A DNA stretch of 64,000 nucleotides from GJ-E10 sp035625725 (GTDB lineage Bacteria; Pseudomonadota; Gammaproteobacteria; Burkholderiales; Burkholderiaceae_F). Position 1 is the stretch's first letter, and the number at the start of each line of letters is the position of its first letter. The notes under the pieces were generated by a model that had not been told where the DNA came from, made no database searches, and worked only from the letters and a program-made list of their open reading frames with translations. Shown piece by piece: positions 54,818 through 61,722 of this stretch. The translations under genes were made by a program, and so were the position numbers. The stretch is taken from NCBI GenBank assembly GCA_035625725.1, contig DASPPB010000026.1:83949-147948 (forward strand). Reading direction: 5' to 3'.

Positions 54818-54861
54818 CATGGAATTTTCTCCGAGGCCGTTGACGACAATAAAGTAAAGCC

Positions 54862-56055
54862 ATGAACACCGGAACAGCCGATGCGGTCACGACGCACGGC
54901 ATGCAGGGCGATACGGTTGCGCCGGATTGGCCCCTTCTGAACGCGGAGGAGCTGCGCGCTCTTGCTAAAGGCTTCGATGCGCTTGGTGGGCCGCATCGAC
55001 TGCTATGGCATAGCCCGCGACCCTTTTCGGCCGCCGCGCTGGTCCAAACCCGCCGCGGCACGCTGTTCGTCAAGCGCCATGATGCGCGCGTGCGCGATGT
55101 TGCGAGTTTGGGGGAGGAGCATCGCTTTATTGCGCACCTCAGCGCACGCGGCATTTCGGTTCCGGCGGTTTTGTGCGACGCCGACGGCCGCACCGCGGTT
55201 GCGGTCGATCGCTGGGTCTACGAAGTGCACGAGCGCTGCCGCGGTGCGGACACCTACCGCGAGGCGCATTCCTGGACGCCCGTGCGCACGCGCGCCCACG
55301 CGCGCGCATTGGGCCGCTCATTGGCGCAACTGCATCTGGCGGCAAGGGACTTTAATGCGCCGGCGCGCGCGGCGCGTCCGCTGCTGGCGAGTTTTGACAT
55401 CGTCGGCTGCGGGAAGCTCGAGGTCGCGTTGGAGCGGTTTGTCGCGCAGCGTCCCGCCCTGGCCGCGTTTCTAGGTACCGAAAACTGGCGCGACCGCGTG
55501 CTCCAGACACTGGAGCCGACGCACCGCCTGCTGCGTCCATTGCTGGATTTGCTTGACCCGCTCTGGGCCCACAACGACTGGCACGCCTCAAACTTGTTCT
55601 GGACACACTCCGGGCCCGATGCGCAGGTCCAAGCGACGATCGACTTTGGCCTCTCTAATCGGGGTGTTGCCGTGGCGGATCTGGCCATCGCACTGGAGCG
55701 CAACACGATCGCGTGGCTTGATTTCGACGAAAACGCAGGCGATGTTGCGGGCGCCATTGGCCAGCCCTCGCTCGCCACGGCGCTGCTGGCGGGCTATTGC
55801 TCCGTTCGTCCGCTTTCGGCCCTCGAGCGCGACGCGCTTTTGCTGCTCTTGCCGCTTGCGCACGTGGAATACGCGCTCTCCGAAGTGGACTATTTTCAAG
55901 GGATCGTGGGCAACGAACGCAATGCGCAACTTGCGTACTCCGGCTTCCTGCTGGGCCACGTCCAGTGGTTTAACGGCCAGCACGGCCGCGCCTATCTGGC
56001 GGAGCTTCGCGAGTGGATGCGCGGCGAGGCCCGCGCGCAGCCCGGGCAACGATAA
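54862..56055 (+). CDS. APH-fold phosphotransferase (small-molecule kinase)
   Basis: Soluble kinase of 397 residues with the aminoglycoside/choline/homoserine kinase fold. A Lys in TLFVKRHDARVRD is the likely ATP contact; the catalytic loop is HNDWHASNLFW and the metal loop IDFGLSNRGVAVADLA. The start is the ATG at 54862. It is followed 6 bp later by a pnuC-type vitamin transporter, so a kinase that phosphorylates the imported vitamin (nicotinamide riboside or thiamine) is a reasonable inference. Homoserine kinase II or aminoglycoside kinase names are possible but less supported by context. Confidence 0.85.
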   Translation: MNTGTADAVTTHGMQGDTVAPDWPLLNAEELRALAKGFDALGGPHRLLWHSPRPFSAAALVQTRRGTLFVKRHDARVRDVASLGEEHRFIAHLSARGISVPAVLCDADGRTAVAVDRWVYEVHERCRGADTYREAHSWTPVRTRAHARALGRSLAQLHLAARDFNAPARAARPLLASFDIVGCGKLEVALERFVAQRPALAAFLGTENWRDRVLQTLEPTHRLLRPLLDLLDPLWAHNDWHASNLFWTHSGPDAQVQATIDFGLSNRGVAVADLAIALERNTIAWLDFDENAGDVAGAIGQPSLATALLAGYCSVRPLSALERDALLLLLPLAHVEYALSEVDYFQGIVGNERNAQLAYSGFLLGHVQWFNGQHGRAYLAELREWMRGEARAQPGQR

Positions 56056-56061
56056 AGAGGG

Positions 56062-56658
56062 TTGATTCTGGAACCTCTGGAAGTTCTGGCTGTCGCGTTA
56101 AGCGTGGCAGCCGTATGGTGGACGACGGTGCGCAATCGCCTGTGCTGGCCGGTTGGACTCGTATCGGTGTTGCTCTACGGGTGGGTTTTTTATGGCGCAC
56201 GGCTGTACTCCGATGCGCTTTTGCAGATGGTCTACGCCGGCTTGCAGTGTTACGGCTGGTGGCAATGGCACCGGGCCAGTGCGCACGCGCGACGTCCACA
56301 TGTGCGTCGGCCAAGGGCCCGAGACCTGGCCGCCGCGCTTCTAGTGGGGGTCATCGGCGCAATCGCCTTGGGGGCCATCATGTCGCGCTTTACCGACGCG
56401 GCACTGCCGTGGCTCGATGCGGCCCTCACTGCGCTGAGCCTGGTCGCCCAGTACTGGATGGCGCGACTCTATCGCGTCAACTGGCTGCTGTGGATCGCCG
56501 TGGATCTGGTCTACGTGGCGGTCTATGCGGTGCGCGAACTGCCACTAACCGCCGTGCTCTACGCGGGCTTCGTGGTGCTTGCGGTCTTGGGCTGGCGCCA
56601 ATGGGGTCGAGCCGACGCAGTAAGCCGCCCGGTGACGCAGGCCGCCGCCGGGGCCTGA
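56062..56658 (+). CDS. pnuC: PnuC-family vitamin/nucleoside transporter
   Basis: Inner-membrane facilitator of 198 residues with seven hydrophobic segments. PnuC hallmarks are NRLCWPVGLVSVLLYGWVF, QCYGWWQWHR and LSLVAQYWMARLYRVNWLLW. The family imports nicotinamide riboside, thiamine or riboflavin by facilitated diffusion, with trapping by an intracellular kinase. The start is a TTG at 56062 with AAAGAGGG upstream. No riboswitch was seen, so the vitamin is not fixed. It is probably co-transcribed with the kinase gene upstream. Confidence 0.9.
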   Translation: MILEPLEVLAVALSVAAVWWTTVRNRLCWPVGLVSVLLYGWVFYGARLYSDALLQMVYAGLQCYGWWQWHRASAHARRPHVRRPRARDLAAALLVGVIGAIALGAIMSRFTDAALPWLDAALTALSLVAQYWMARLYRVNWLLWIAVDLVYVAVYAVRELPLTAVLYAGFVVLAVLGWRQWGRADAVSRPVTQAAAGA

Positions 56659-56661
56659 GCG

Positions 56662-57735
56662 CTAATCGGCTGCAGGCGTTGCGCCGATTTGAACGGCGGG
56701 CGCTACGGCTCCGGCACGCATGCCCAGACGCCGCAACAGCTCACCATCCTCATTGATCTGCGCGTTTGCCGTCGTGAGCAGTCGATCACCGTAGAAGATC
56801 GAATTGGCCCCGGCAAGGAACGCCAGCGCCTGCGCGGCATCACCCATCTGTTCGCGGCCCGCCGATAGGCGAATCATCGCCCGCGGCATGGTGATGCGGG
56901 CGACGGCAATTGTGCGGACGAATTCGATTGGATCCAGCGGCGGCATGGCCGACAGTGGCGTGCCTTCGATCGGCACGAGTTGATTGATCGGCACGGACTC
57001 GGGATACGGGTCGAGGTTCGCCAGTTGGGCGACCAGCCCGGCACGATGGCGCCGCGTCTCGCCCATCCCGAGAATGCCGCCGCAACAGATCTTGATCCCC
57101 GCCTCGCGCACGTTGCGCAAGGTGTCCAGCCGGTCTTGGTACACGCGCGTGGTGATGATCTTGCCGTAGAACTCCGGATCGGTGTCGAGGTTGTGGTTGT
57201 AGTAATCCAGCCCCGCCTCACGCAGCTGCTGCGCCTGCGTGGGCTCAAGCATCCCTAAGGTCATGCAGGTTTCCATTCCGAGCGCTTTGACTTCGCGCAC
57301 CATTCGCGTGAGTGCACCCATATGCCGCTCGTGCGGGCTTCGCCAGGCTGCACCCATGCAAAAGCGACTCGCACCGGCTCGACGGGCCGCCCGTGCGGCT
57401 TCCACGACCTCGTCGACTTCGAGCAGCTTGCTCGCTTTCAAATCGGTGTTGTAGTGGCTCGACTGTGAGCAATATGCACAGTCTTCGCTGCATCCGCCGG
57501 TTTTGATGGATAGCAGCGTCGATAGTTGAATCGTGCTCGGATCGAAGTGCTCGCGATGCACCTGCTGGGCGCGGTACACGAGGTCCATAAACGGCAGCTC
57601 GAAGAGCGCTTCCACGGCTGGCAGCGGCCACGCGGTTGCGTGGCTTGGCGTCGCATCGGCTTCGGTTTTCGCCGCGTTGGCAGTTGCACTGGTGCGCGCG
57701 TGTACAACGATCGGGGAGAGGGGCACGGTGTCCAT
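56662..57735 (-). CDS. bioB: Biotin synthase
   Basis: Radical-SAM enzyme that inserts sulfur into dethiobiotin, 357 residues. The [4Fe-4S] cysteines are Cys82, Cys86 and Cys89 in GGCSEDCAYCSQS. Other motifs are FCMGAAWRSP, YYNHNLDTDPEFY and GANSIFYGDRLLTT. The N-terminus is 30-40 residues longer than the minimal enzyme. The ATG at 57735 was chosen over a TTG at 57792. No bioA, F or D gene is near, so bioB stands alone, converging on pnuC with only 3 bp between the stops. Confidence 0.97.
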   Translation of the reverse strand: MDTVPLSPIVVHARTSATANAAKTEADATPSHATAWPLPAVEALFELPFMDLVYRAQQVHREHFDPSTIQLSTLLSIKTGGCSEDCAYCSQSSHYNTDLKASKLLEVDEVVEAARAARRAGASRFCMGAAWRSPHERHMGALTRMVREVKALGMETCMTLGMLEPTQAQQLREAGLDYYNHNLDTDPEFYGKIITTRVYQDRLDTLRNVREAGIKICCGGILGMGETRRHRAGLVAQLANLDPYPESVPINQLVPIEGTPLSAMPPLDPIEFVRTIAVARITMPRAMIRLSAGREQMGDAAQALAFLAGANSIFYGDRLLTTANAQINEDGELLRRLGMRAGAVAPAVQIGATPAAD

Positions 57736-57883
57736 GGGTGTTCGTCGCCGAATAGTCGCCACAAAGGCGGTGCGCGGATTGCAAAGGTGCAAGTATTACA
57801 CTTTCTGCCGACTTGACCCGTCGCCCGCGGGGCGAGGCACCGTATCCTTGCGGCCCGCTAGGGCGTGTCCTGAAGGAACCATC

Positions 57884-58249
57884 ATGCGAATCGCCATGAA
57901 AAAGCGAACTGCGTTCTTGCTCACGAGTCTGTTTGCCGGTGCGACATGGGCCCATGCACATTTGGAGAGCGCGCAACCGGCCGCGGACAGCAAGACGGCC
58001 GAGGTTCGCGAGATCCGGCTGGTCTTTAGCGAACCGATTGAACCGAAACTCTCGAGCATCAAGCTCGAAAGCCGTGAAGACCGGGCGGTTGTCGAACCGT
58101 CGGCGCAAGCGGACCCGAAAGATCCCAAAGTCCTGGTGCTGCCTCTTTTCGAGAAACTGCCACCCGGGTCCTACAAGGTGCGCTGGGCCGTGGTAGCCGC
58201 CGACGGACACCGGATGAGTGGTTCCTACGAGTTTCTTGCTTCTCATTGA
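57884..58249 (+). CDS. copC: Periplasmic copper-binding protein CopC
   Basis: Exported copper carrier of 121 residues. The signal peptide ends at ATWAHA, so the mature protein begins HLESAQPA and its N-terminal His can be a Cu(II) ligand as in other CopC proteins. The second ligand pair lies in AADGHRMSGSYEF near the end. No Met-rich Cu(I) loop is seen, so a Cu(II)-only type is inferred. The start is the ATG at 57884 with AAGGA upstream. copD follows directly. Confidence 0.93.
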   Translation: MRIAMKKRTAFLLTSLFAGATWAHAHLESAQPAADSKTAEVREIRLVFSEPIEPKLSSIKLESREDRAVVEPSAQADPKDPKVLVLPLFEKLPPGSYKVRWAVVAADGHRMSGSYEFLASH

Positions 58250-58266
58250 CGGTGTGGGGCAGGGGC

Positions 58267-59139
58267 ATGAGTCTGGCGTTGCCCCTCGCGCTGTGCGCCG
58301 CCGTCCACGCCCTTGCACTGATGATGTGGTTCGGCGCGCTTTCGCTGCGGCGCATCCTGGAGCTGGGGCAGCAAAGTCCCGGGCGGTCCACGTTGCTTCT
58401 CGCTGGCGCGCTTGCGATGGTGAGCGGACTGCTCTGGCCCTGGCTGCAAACCGGTGTGGTCATGGACGACGCGCGCGCCGCGATCGATCCCGCACTCGTA
58501 GCACAGATGCTCACGCAAACGTCGTTCGGACGCACGTGGCTGGTGCGTCAAGTCTTCGTCTTGGCGGCCTTGGTTCTTAGCCTGGTGCCTTTGCTTTCTA
58601 CCGGCAGAGCGGTGTATTTCCTCGTCGCATGCGCGCTGGCCAGTATCGGATTGCTCGGCCACGCGGCCGGCGTCACGGGTGCTTCCGGGACCGTGCAGCG
58701 CCTGACCCTGGCGCTGCACCTGCTTGCAGCCGGGGCGTGGCTCGGAGCGCTGCCCTTGCTGTGGGCCGGTGCGGGCCGTCTGGCGGCGTACGATTTGGCG
58801 GTCGTCCTGCGTAGGTTCTCTCGATACGGCGTTGCGCTTGTATCGATCGTTGTCGCAAGCGGTGTGCTAAGCGCATGGTACCGGTTGGGAGGAATCGATC
58901 CACTGCTGCGAAGCAACTACGGCAACATCTTGCTGGTCAAGGTGGCGCTCGTCGCGCTCATGGGCCTTGCGGCCTTGAACAATCGCAACCGGCTCACGCC
59001 CGCCTTGCAACGCCCGGATTTGGACGCGCAGGCGGCGGCCCGCCGCGGTCTGCGCGGTAGCATCGCCGTCGAGACTGTCTTGGGACTTGCGGTTGTGTTT
59101 GCTGCGGCCGCGCTCGGTGGGGCCGAAGCGCCAAGGTGA
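58267..59139 (+). CDS. copD: Copper resistance membrane protein CopD
   Basis: Polytopic inner-membrane protein of about 290 residues with eight predicted helices; thought to move copper from periplasmic CopC to the cytoplasm. Recognisable parts are ALCAAVHALALMMWFGAL at the N-terminus and LHLLAAGAWLGALPLLW mid-protein, both with conserved His. The ATG at 58267 is preferred because GGGGCAGGGG precedes it; a TTG at 58246 that overlaps the copC stop would add seven residues. It is coupled with copC in one operon. Confidence 0.92.
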   Translation: MSLALPLALCAAVHALALMMWFGALSLRRILELGQQSPGRSTLLLAGALAMVSGLLWPWLQTGVVMDDARAAIDPALVAQMLTQTSFGRTWLVRQVFVLAALVLSLVPLLSTGRAVYFLVACALASIGLLGHAAGVTGASGTVQRLTLALHLLAAGAWLGALPLLWAGAGRLAAYDLAVVLRRFSRYGVALVSIVVASGVLSAWYRLGGIDPLLRSNYGNILLVKVALVALMGLAALNNRNRLTPALQRPDLDAQAAARRGLRGSIAVETVLGLAVVFAAAALGGAEAPR

Positions 59140-59215
59140 AAACCAACCGCGAGCCTCCGCGCGCGCTGCCCAGGACGAGCGGTTGGAGCGCGCGGCCGCG
59201 CCCGCGCTGGCCTTG

Positions 59216-59638
59216 CTATTTGGCCGTAATCGGCAAGTCGGCGTTGCTGGTCTTATCGCCGTCCTTCAGCACCAATCGCAAGCGCCACGCGCCACTCATG
59301 GATGGCTCTAGGTCCGTGACGTGCCAGCTGCACGCCCCGGTAGACATTACCTTTGGATCTACGTCGCCCCCATGCCCGTGAGCGGGCATTTCAAAGGCCA
59401 CACTATCGACCTTGGGGCAGCCTTTGGCCATGCCCGCCGGAGAGATATTGATCATAGCTTCGCTCGATTTCTTCACCGCGAGCGAGTCGGCGACCTTAGC
59501 GTGCACTTTCCACTGGCCGTCACTGGACTGAACCTCCTGGTCCGCGTGCGCGGCAGCTGCCACGGCGGCGAGCACAAGAAAGGGCACAACCCGTGGCGCC
59601 AACCTTTGTCCAAGCGATACAACACCGTCCATTCGCAT
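59216..59638 (-). CDS. Exported YtkA/FixH-like domain protein
   Basis: Periplasmic protein of 140 residues with a signal peptide ending AAAAHA-DQ. The mature part shows a YtkA-like beta-sandwich pattern: FEMPAHGHG, then a second Cys in STGACSWHVT, and MSGAWRLRLVL. Such domains are found alone or in copper and cytochrome-oxidase-related proteins. Position next to copCD (convergent, 76 bp) supports a metal link. The ATG at 59638 is used; a second in-frame ATG at 59632 is possible. The family assignment is by pattern only. Confidence 0.68.
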   Translation of the reverse strand: MRMDGVVSLGQRLAPRVVPFLVLAAVAAAAHADQEVQSSDGQWKVHAKVADSLAVKKSSEAMINISPAGMAKGCPKVDSVAFEMPAHGHGGDVDPKVMSTGACSWHVTDLEPSMSGAWRLRLVLKDGDKTSNADLPITAK

Positions 59639-59843
59639 CTTCTTCTCCTTGTCACTTCGCTCTAAGTCTGGGTAGGGGGCAGTAGCCGGGCTCTGCCATG
59701 GATCCCTCCCGAAAAGGCATGCTACCGCTTTCCGAGAATTACTTGGCCCACTTTCAGCATGCGGAATCCCGCGTTTGGATCATCGGGGCAAAAGTTTTTG
59801 CTCTCGCTCTTTTCGCTCGTCGTGGGTCCAAGGAGCAGCGCCA

Positions 59844-59935
59844 CTACCGTAGGCGCTCGTCAATCGAACGCGCGATGTCTTCGTAGCCCAGTTGCCGAGC
59901 CCAAAAAAGAGCGGCGAGTAGCCCTGCGTGATCAG
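59844..59935 (-). other. Frame-shifted C-terminal tail of the ankyrin protein
   Basis: After the ankyrin frame stops at 59936, another frame (one base different) continues on the same strand without a start. It reads DHAGLLAALFWARQLGYEDI, then ARSIDERLR and a TAG at 59844. This is exactly how a last ankyrin unit and C-terminal helix look, so it is probably part of the same gene displaced by a one-base change somewhere around 59945-59975. Confidence 0.55.
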
Positions 59936-60541
59936 TCAAAGGTTCGTTTCGCGATTTTCGATCAGCGCTATTGCCGCGTCCGGATGGTGGTTTAAGAGCG
60001 CCACAAAGAGCGGCGATCGGCGCTCATTGTCAAGAGCGTTGGGATTGGCGCCGTGCTGCAGCAGCGCCCGGATGACTCGTGCGTCTCCCCGTCCCGCCGC
60101 AGTATGTAGCGGAGTTACCCCATCGACGTCCGCGCGACGCGGATCGGCTCCAGCGGTAAGAAGGCGCACCGCGAGTTCCGAGTCGCCTACGCGAAGGGCA
60201 CAAGCAAGGGGTGTGGCGCCGCTTGCATCCGGGACGTTCGGATCAGCCCCTGCGCGCAGTAGCCGCTCGACGGATCGCGCCCCCTTGTGCGTGGTTGCGA
60301 TGCCGAGGGCTGTCATGCCGACGCTGCCGCGCGCATCCAAGTCGATTTTGTGCGAAAGCACTTCCCGCAATATTTCCTCTCGGTCGCTGAGCACCGCAAA
60401 AACCAGCGCGTTGTTGCCCGAGGCGTCGCGAGCGTTGAAATTCGCACCCGCCTTGATCATTGCGCGAAACAATGCGACGTTGCCCGCCCGCGCCGCCGAG
60501 AGCATGACCTCTTCCTCCGGCGTTGGATTCGCAGCCGCCAC
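59936..60541 (-). CDS. Ankyrin-repeat protein (probably damaged at both ends)
   Basis: Five or more ankyrin repeats in 201 residues, for example GANFNARDASGNNALVFAVL, GADPNVPDASGATPLACAL and GANPNALDNERRSPLFVALL. Ankyrin repeats mediate protein binding; periplasmic versions are common in Proteobacteria. The given GTG start at 60541 follows in-frame codons reading RRWTALGLVVFASVAA, an apparent signal peptide without any usual start codon before the upstream TGA. The 3' end is also shifted. The gene may be a pseudogene, or the window may contain base errors. It lies 149 bp downstream of the pseudopilins. Confidence 0.75.
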   Translation of the reverse strand: MAAANPTPEEEVMLSAARAGNVALFRAMIKAGANFNARDASGNNALVFAVLSDREEILREVLSHKIDLDARGSVGMTALGIATTHKGARSVERLLRAGADPNVPDASGATPLACALRVGDSELAVRLLTAGADPRRADVDGVTPLHTAAGRGDARVIRALLQHGANPNALDNERRSPLFVALLNHHPDAAIALIENRETNL

Positions 60542-60690
60542 GCTCGCAAAGACTACAAGCCCCAGTGCAGTCCAACGCCTTGCCGCGAATCAGTTTGCGA
60601 GGCGATTTGTTTGCGGCTGCAGTCTGCTGTCGGATTTTTTTTAGTCCTGGTTTGCGATGCACACATTTCGATCTTTCGAGCGCGGCTTTT

Positions 60691-61179
60691 TTACCATTGT
60701 TGGTATGGCGTGCCGTCCATGCCGTTGCCGGGAGCACCGCTGCGCACATCGGCCATGCCGGGTGAATTCTGCAGCGGTGTGTTCGCGCTAGCCAACGCCG
60801 AGGTTGCAGGCGAAGAAGGAGAATTGGCCGCCATGGCAAGCAAATCCGATTCTGTCAACGCCAGCCACGAGTCGCGCTTTTCGGTGATGGGATCCAAGGG
60901 AATCGCCTTTAGATACTCGCGAGCAACCAACTCATCCAGATTCTGAGGCAACCGGCCCTGGTCTCCCTGGAACTTGTCGATGGCTTCGCGCATGACTTTG
61001 AGTGAGGATCGCAGTGTGGCCTCCCGAGCGCGCTCCACGTGTTGGATATAGGGGGGAGTTGCGATGGTCAGCAGCAAAGCTAAGATCGCAAGCACAACGA
61101 GCAACTCGATTAATGTGAAAGCGCGTTGCAGCGCCGATCGCCAATTGCGACGCGTGGTGGCGCGTGTTCGAATGGACAT
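60691..61179 (-). CDS. Type II secretion / type IV pilus-like pseudopilin (Ala at -1)
   Basis: Prepilin-like protein of 162 residues. A basic leader is followed by RAFTLIELLVVLAILALLLT, the N-methylation/prepilin peptidase motif and membrane helix, then TIATPPYIQHVERAREATLR, LKVMREAIDKFQGDQGRLP and a GspG-like C-terminal YQQW. The residue before the cleavage Phe is Ala, not the normal Gly. It starts immediately after the stop of the larger pseudopilin (TGA-ATG), so the two are coupled. It is probably part of a secretion or pilus-like fibre. Confidence 0.88.
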   Translation of the reverse strand: MSIRTRATTRRNWRSALQRAFTLIELLVVLAILALLLTIATPPYIQHVERAREATLRSSLKVMREAIDKFQGDQGRLPQNLDELVAREYLKAIPLDPITEKRDSWLALTESDLLAMAANSPSSPATSALASANTPLQNSPGMADVRSGAPGNGMDGTPYQQW

Positions 61180-61722
61180 TCACCACTCCCGATACGGCAC
61201 GCCGTTGATGCCGGTGCCGGCCGCCAGGGAGTAGACGTCGAAAACATCTTCTCCTGCCGCCGGAGCATCGGGAGCGCTGTCATAACTGCGCTTGCCCCAC
61301 GAATCGCCCGGAGCGAGGTTCGCATCCGGGTTGAAAGGATCTCGCGGAATGCGTCGCAAAAAAAAGATCGGTCGTGCTTTCGGGTCCTTGATATTCGGAA
61401 CGCCGTTAACGAGATCCTCGAGGCGCGGCGGGTATCCCGAGGCATCCGCTTTCTTCGTAACTCGTCCCTCGTCAGCAGCGCGCTTGTAAGCGTCGATCGC
61501 GGTTCGCAGCTCACGCAACGCCTGGCGCAAGTCGGCCTCTTTTTGGCGCTGCAAGTCGAGTTGTACGACTGGCACCGCCACGACGGCAAGCACGGAGAGG
61601 ATCGCAACCGCGATCACTAATTCGAGGAGCGTGAACCCGCCCGGGCCGCTGGATGTCACCCCCGACCAACCGCATCCGAATCGGCCGCAATGCGCCCACT
61701 CGGTTGCGAGCAAACTCATCAT
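61180..61722 (-). CDS. Type II secretion / type IV pilus-like pseudopilin
   Basis: Prepilin-like protein of 180 residues. The leader ends in SGPGG and is cleaved before FTLLELVIAVAILSVLAVVA, the standard Gly-Phe junction. The helix continues into AVPVVQLDLQRQKEADLRQA. The C-terminal region includes RRIPRDPFNP and ends GVPYREW, parallel to the YQQW end of the next protein, so the two are paralogues of the GspG type. Its ATG overlaps the secretin stop by 4 bp. Confidence 0.9.
   Translation of the reverse strand: MMSLLATEWAHCGRFGCGWSGVTSSGPGGFTLLELVIAVAILSVLAVVAVPVVQLDLQRQKEADLRQALRELRTAIDAYKRAADEGRVTKKADASGYPPRLEDLVNGVPNIKDPKARPIFFLRRIPRDPFNPDANLAPGDSWGKRSYDSAPDAPAAGEDVFDVYSLAAGTGINGVPYREW

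Noticed and set aside
54722..54861. Possible thiamine or NAD riboswitch before the kinase-pnuC pair
   Set aside because: The thiamine-box CTGAGA and the other conserved strings are absent; only plain hairpins are present.
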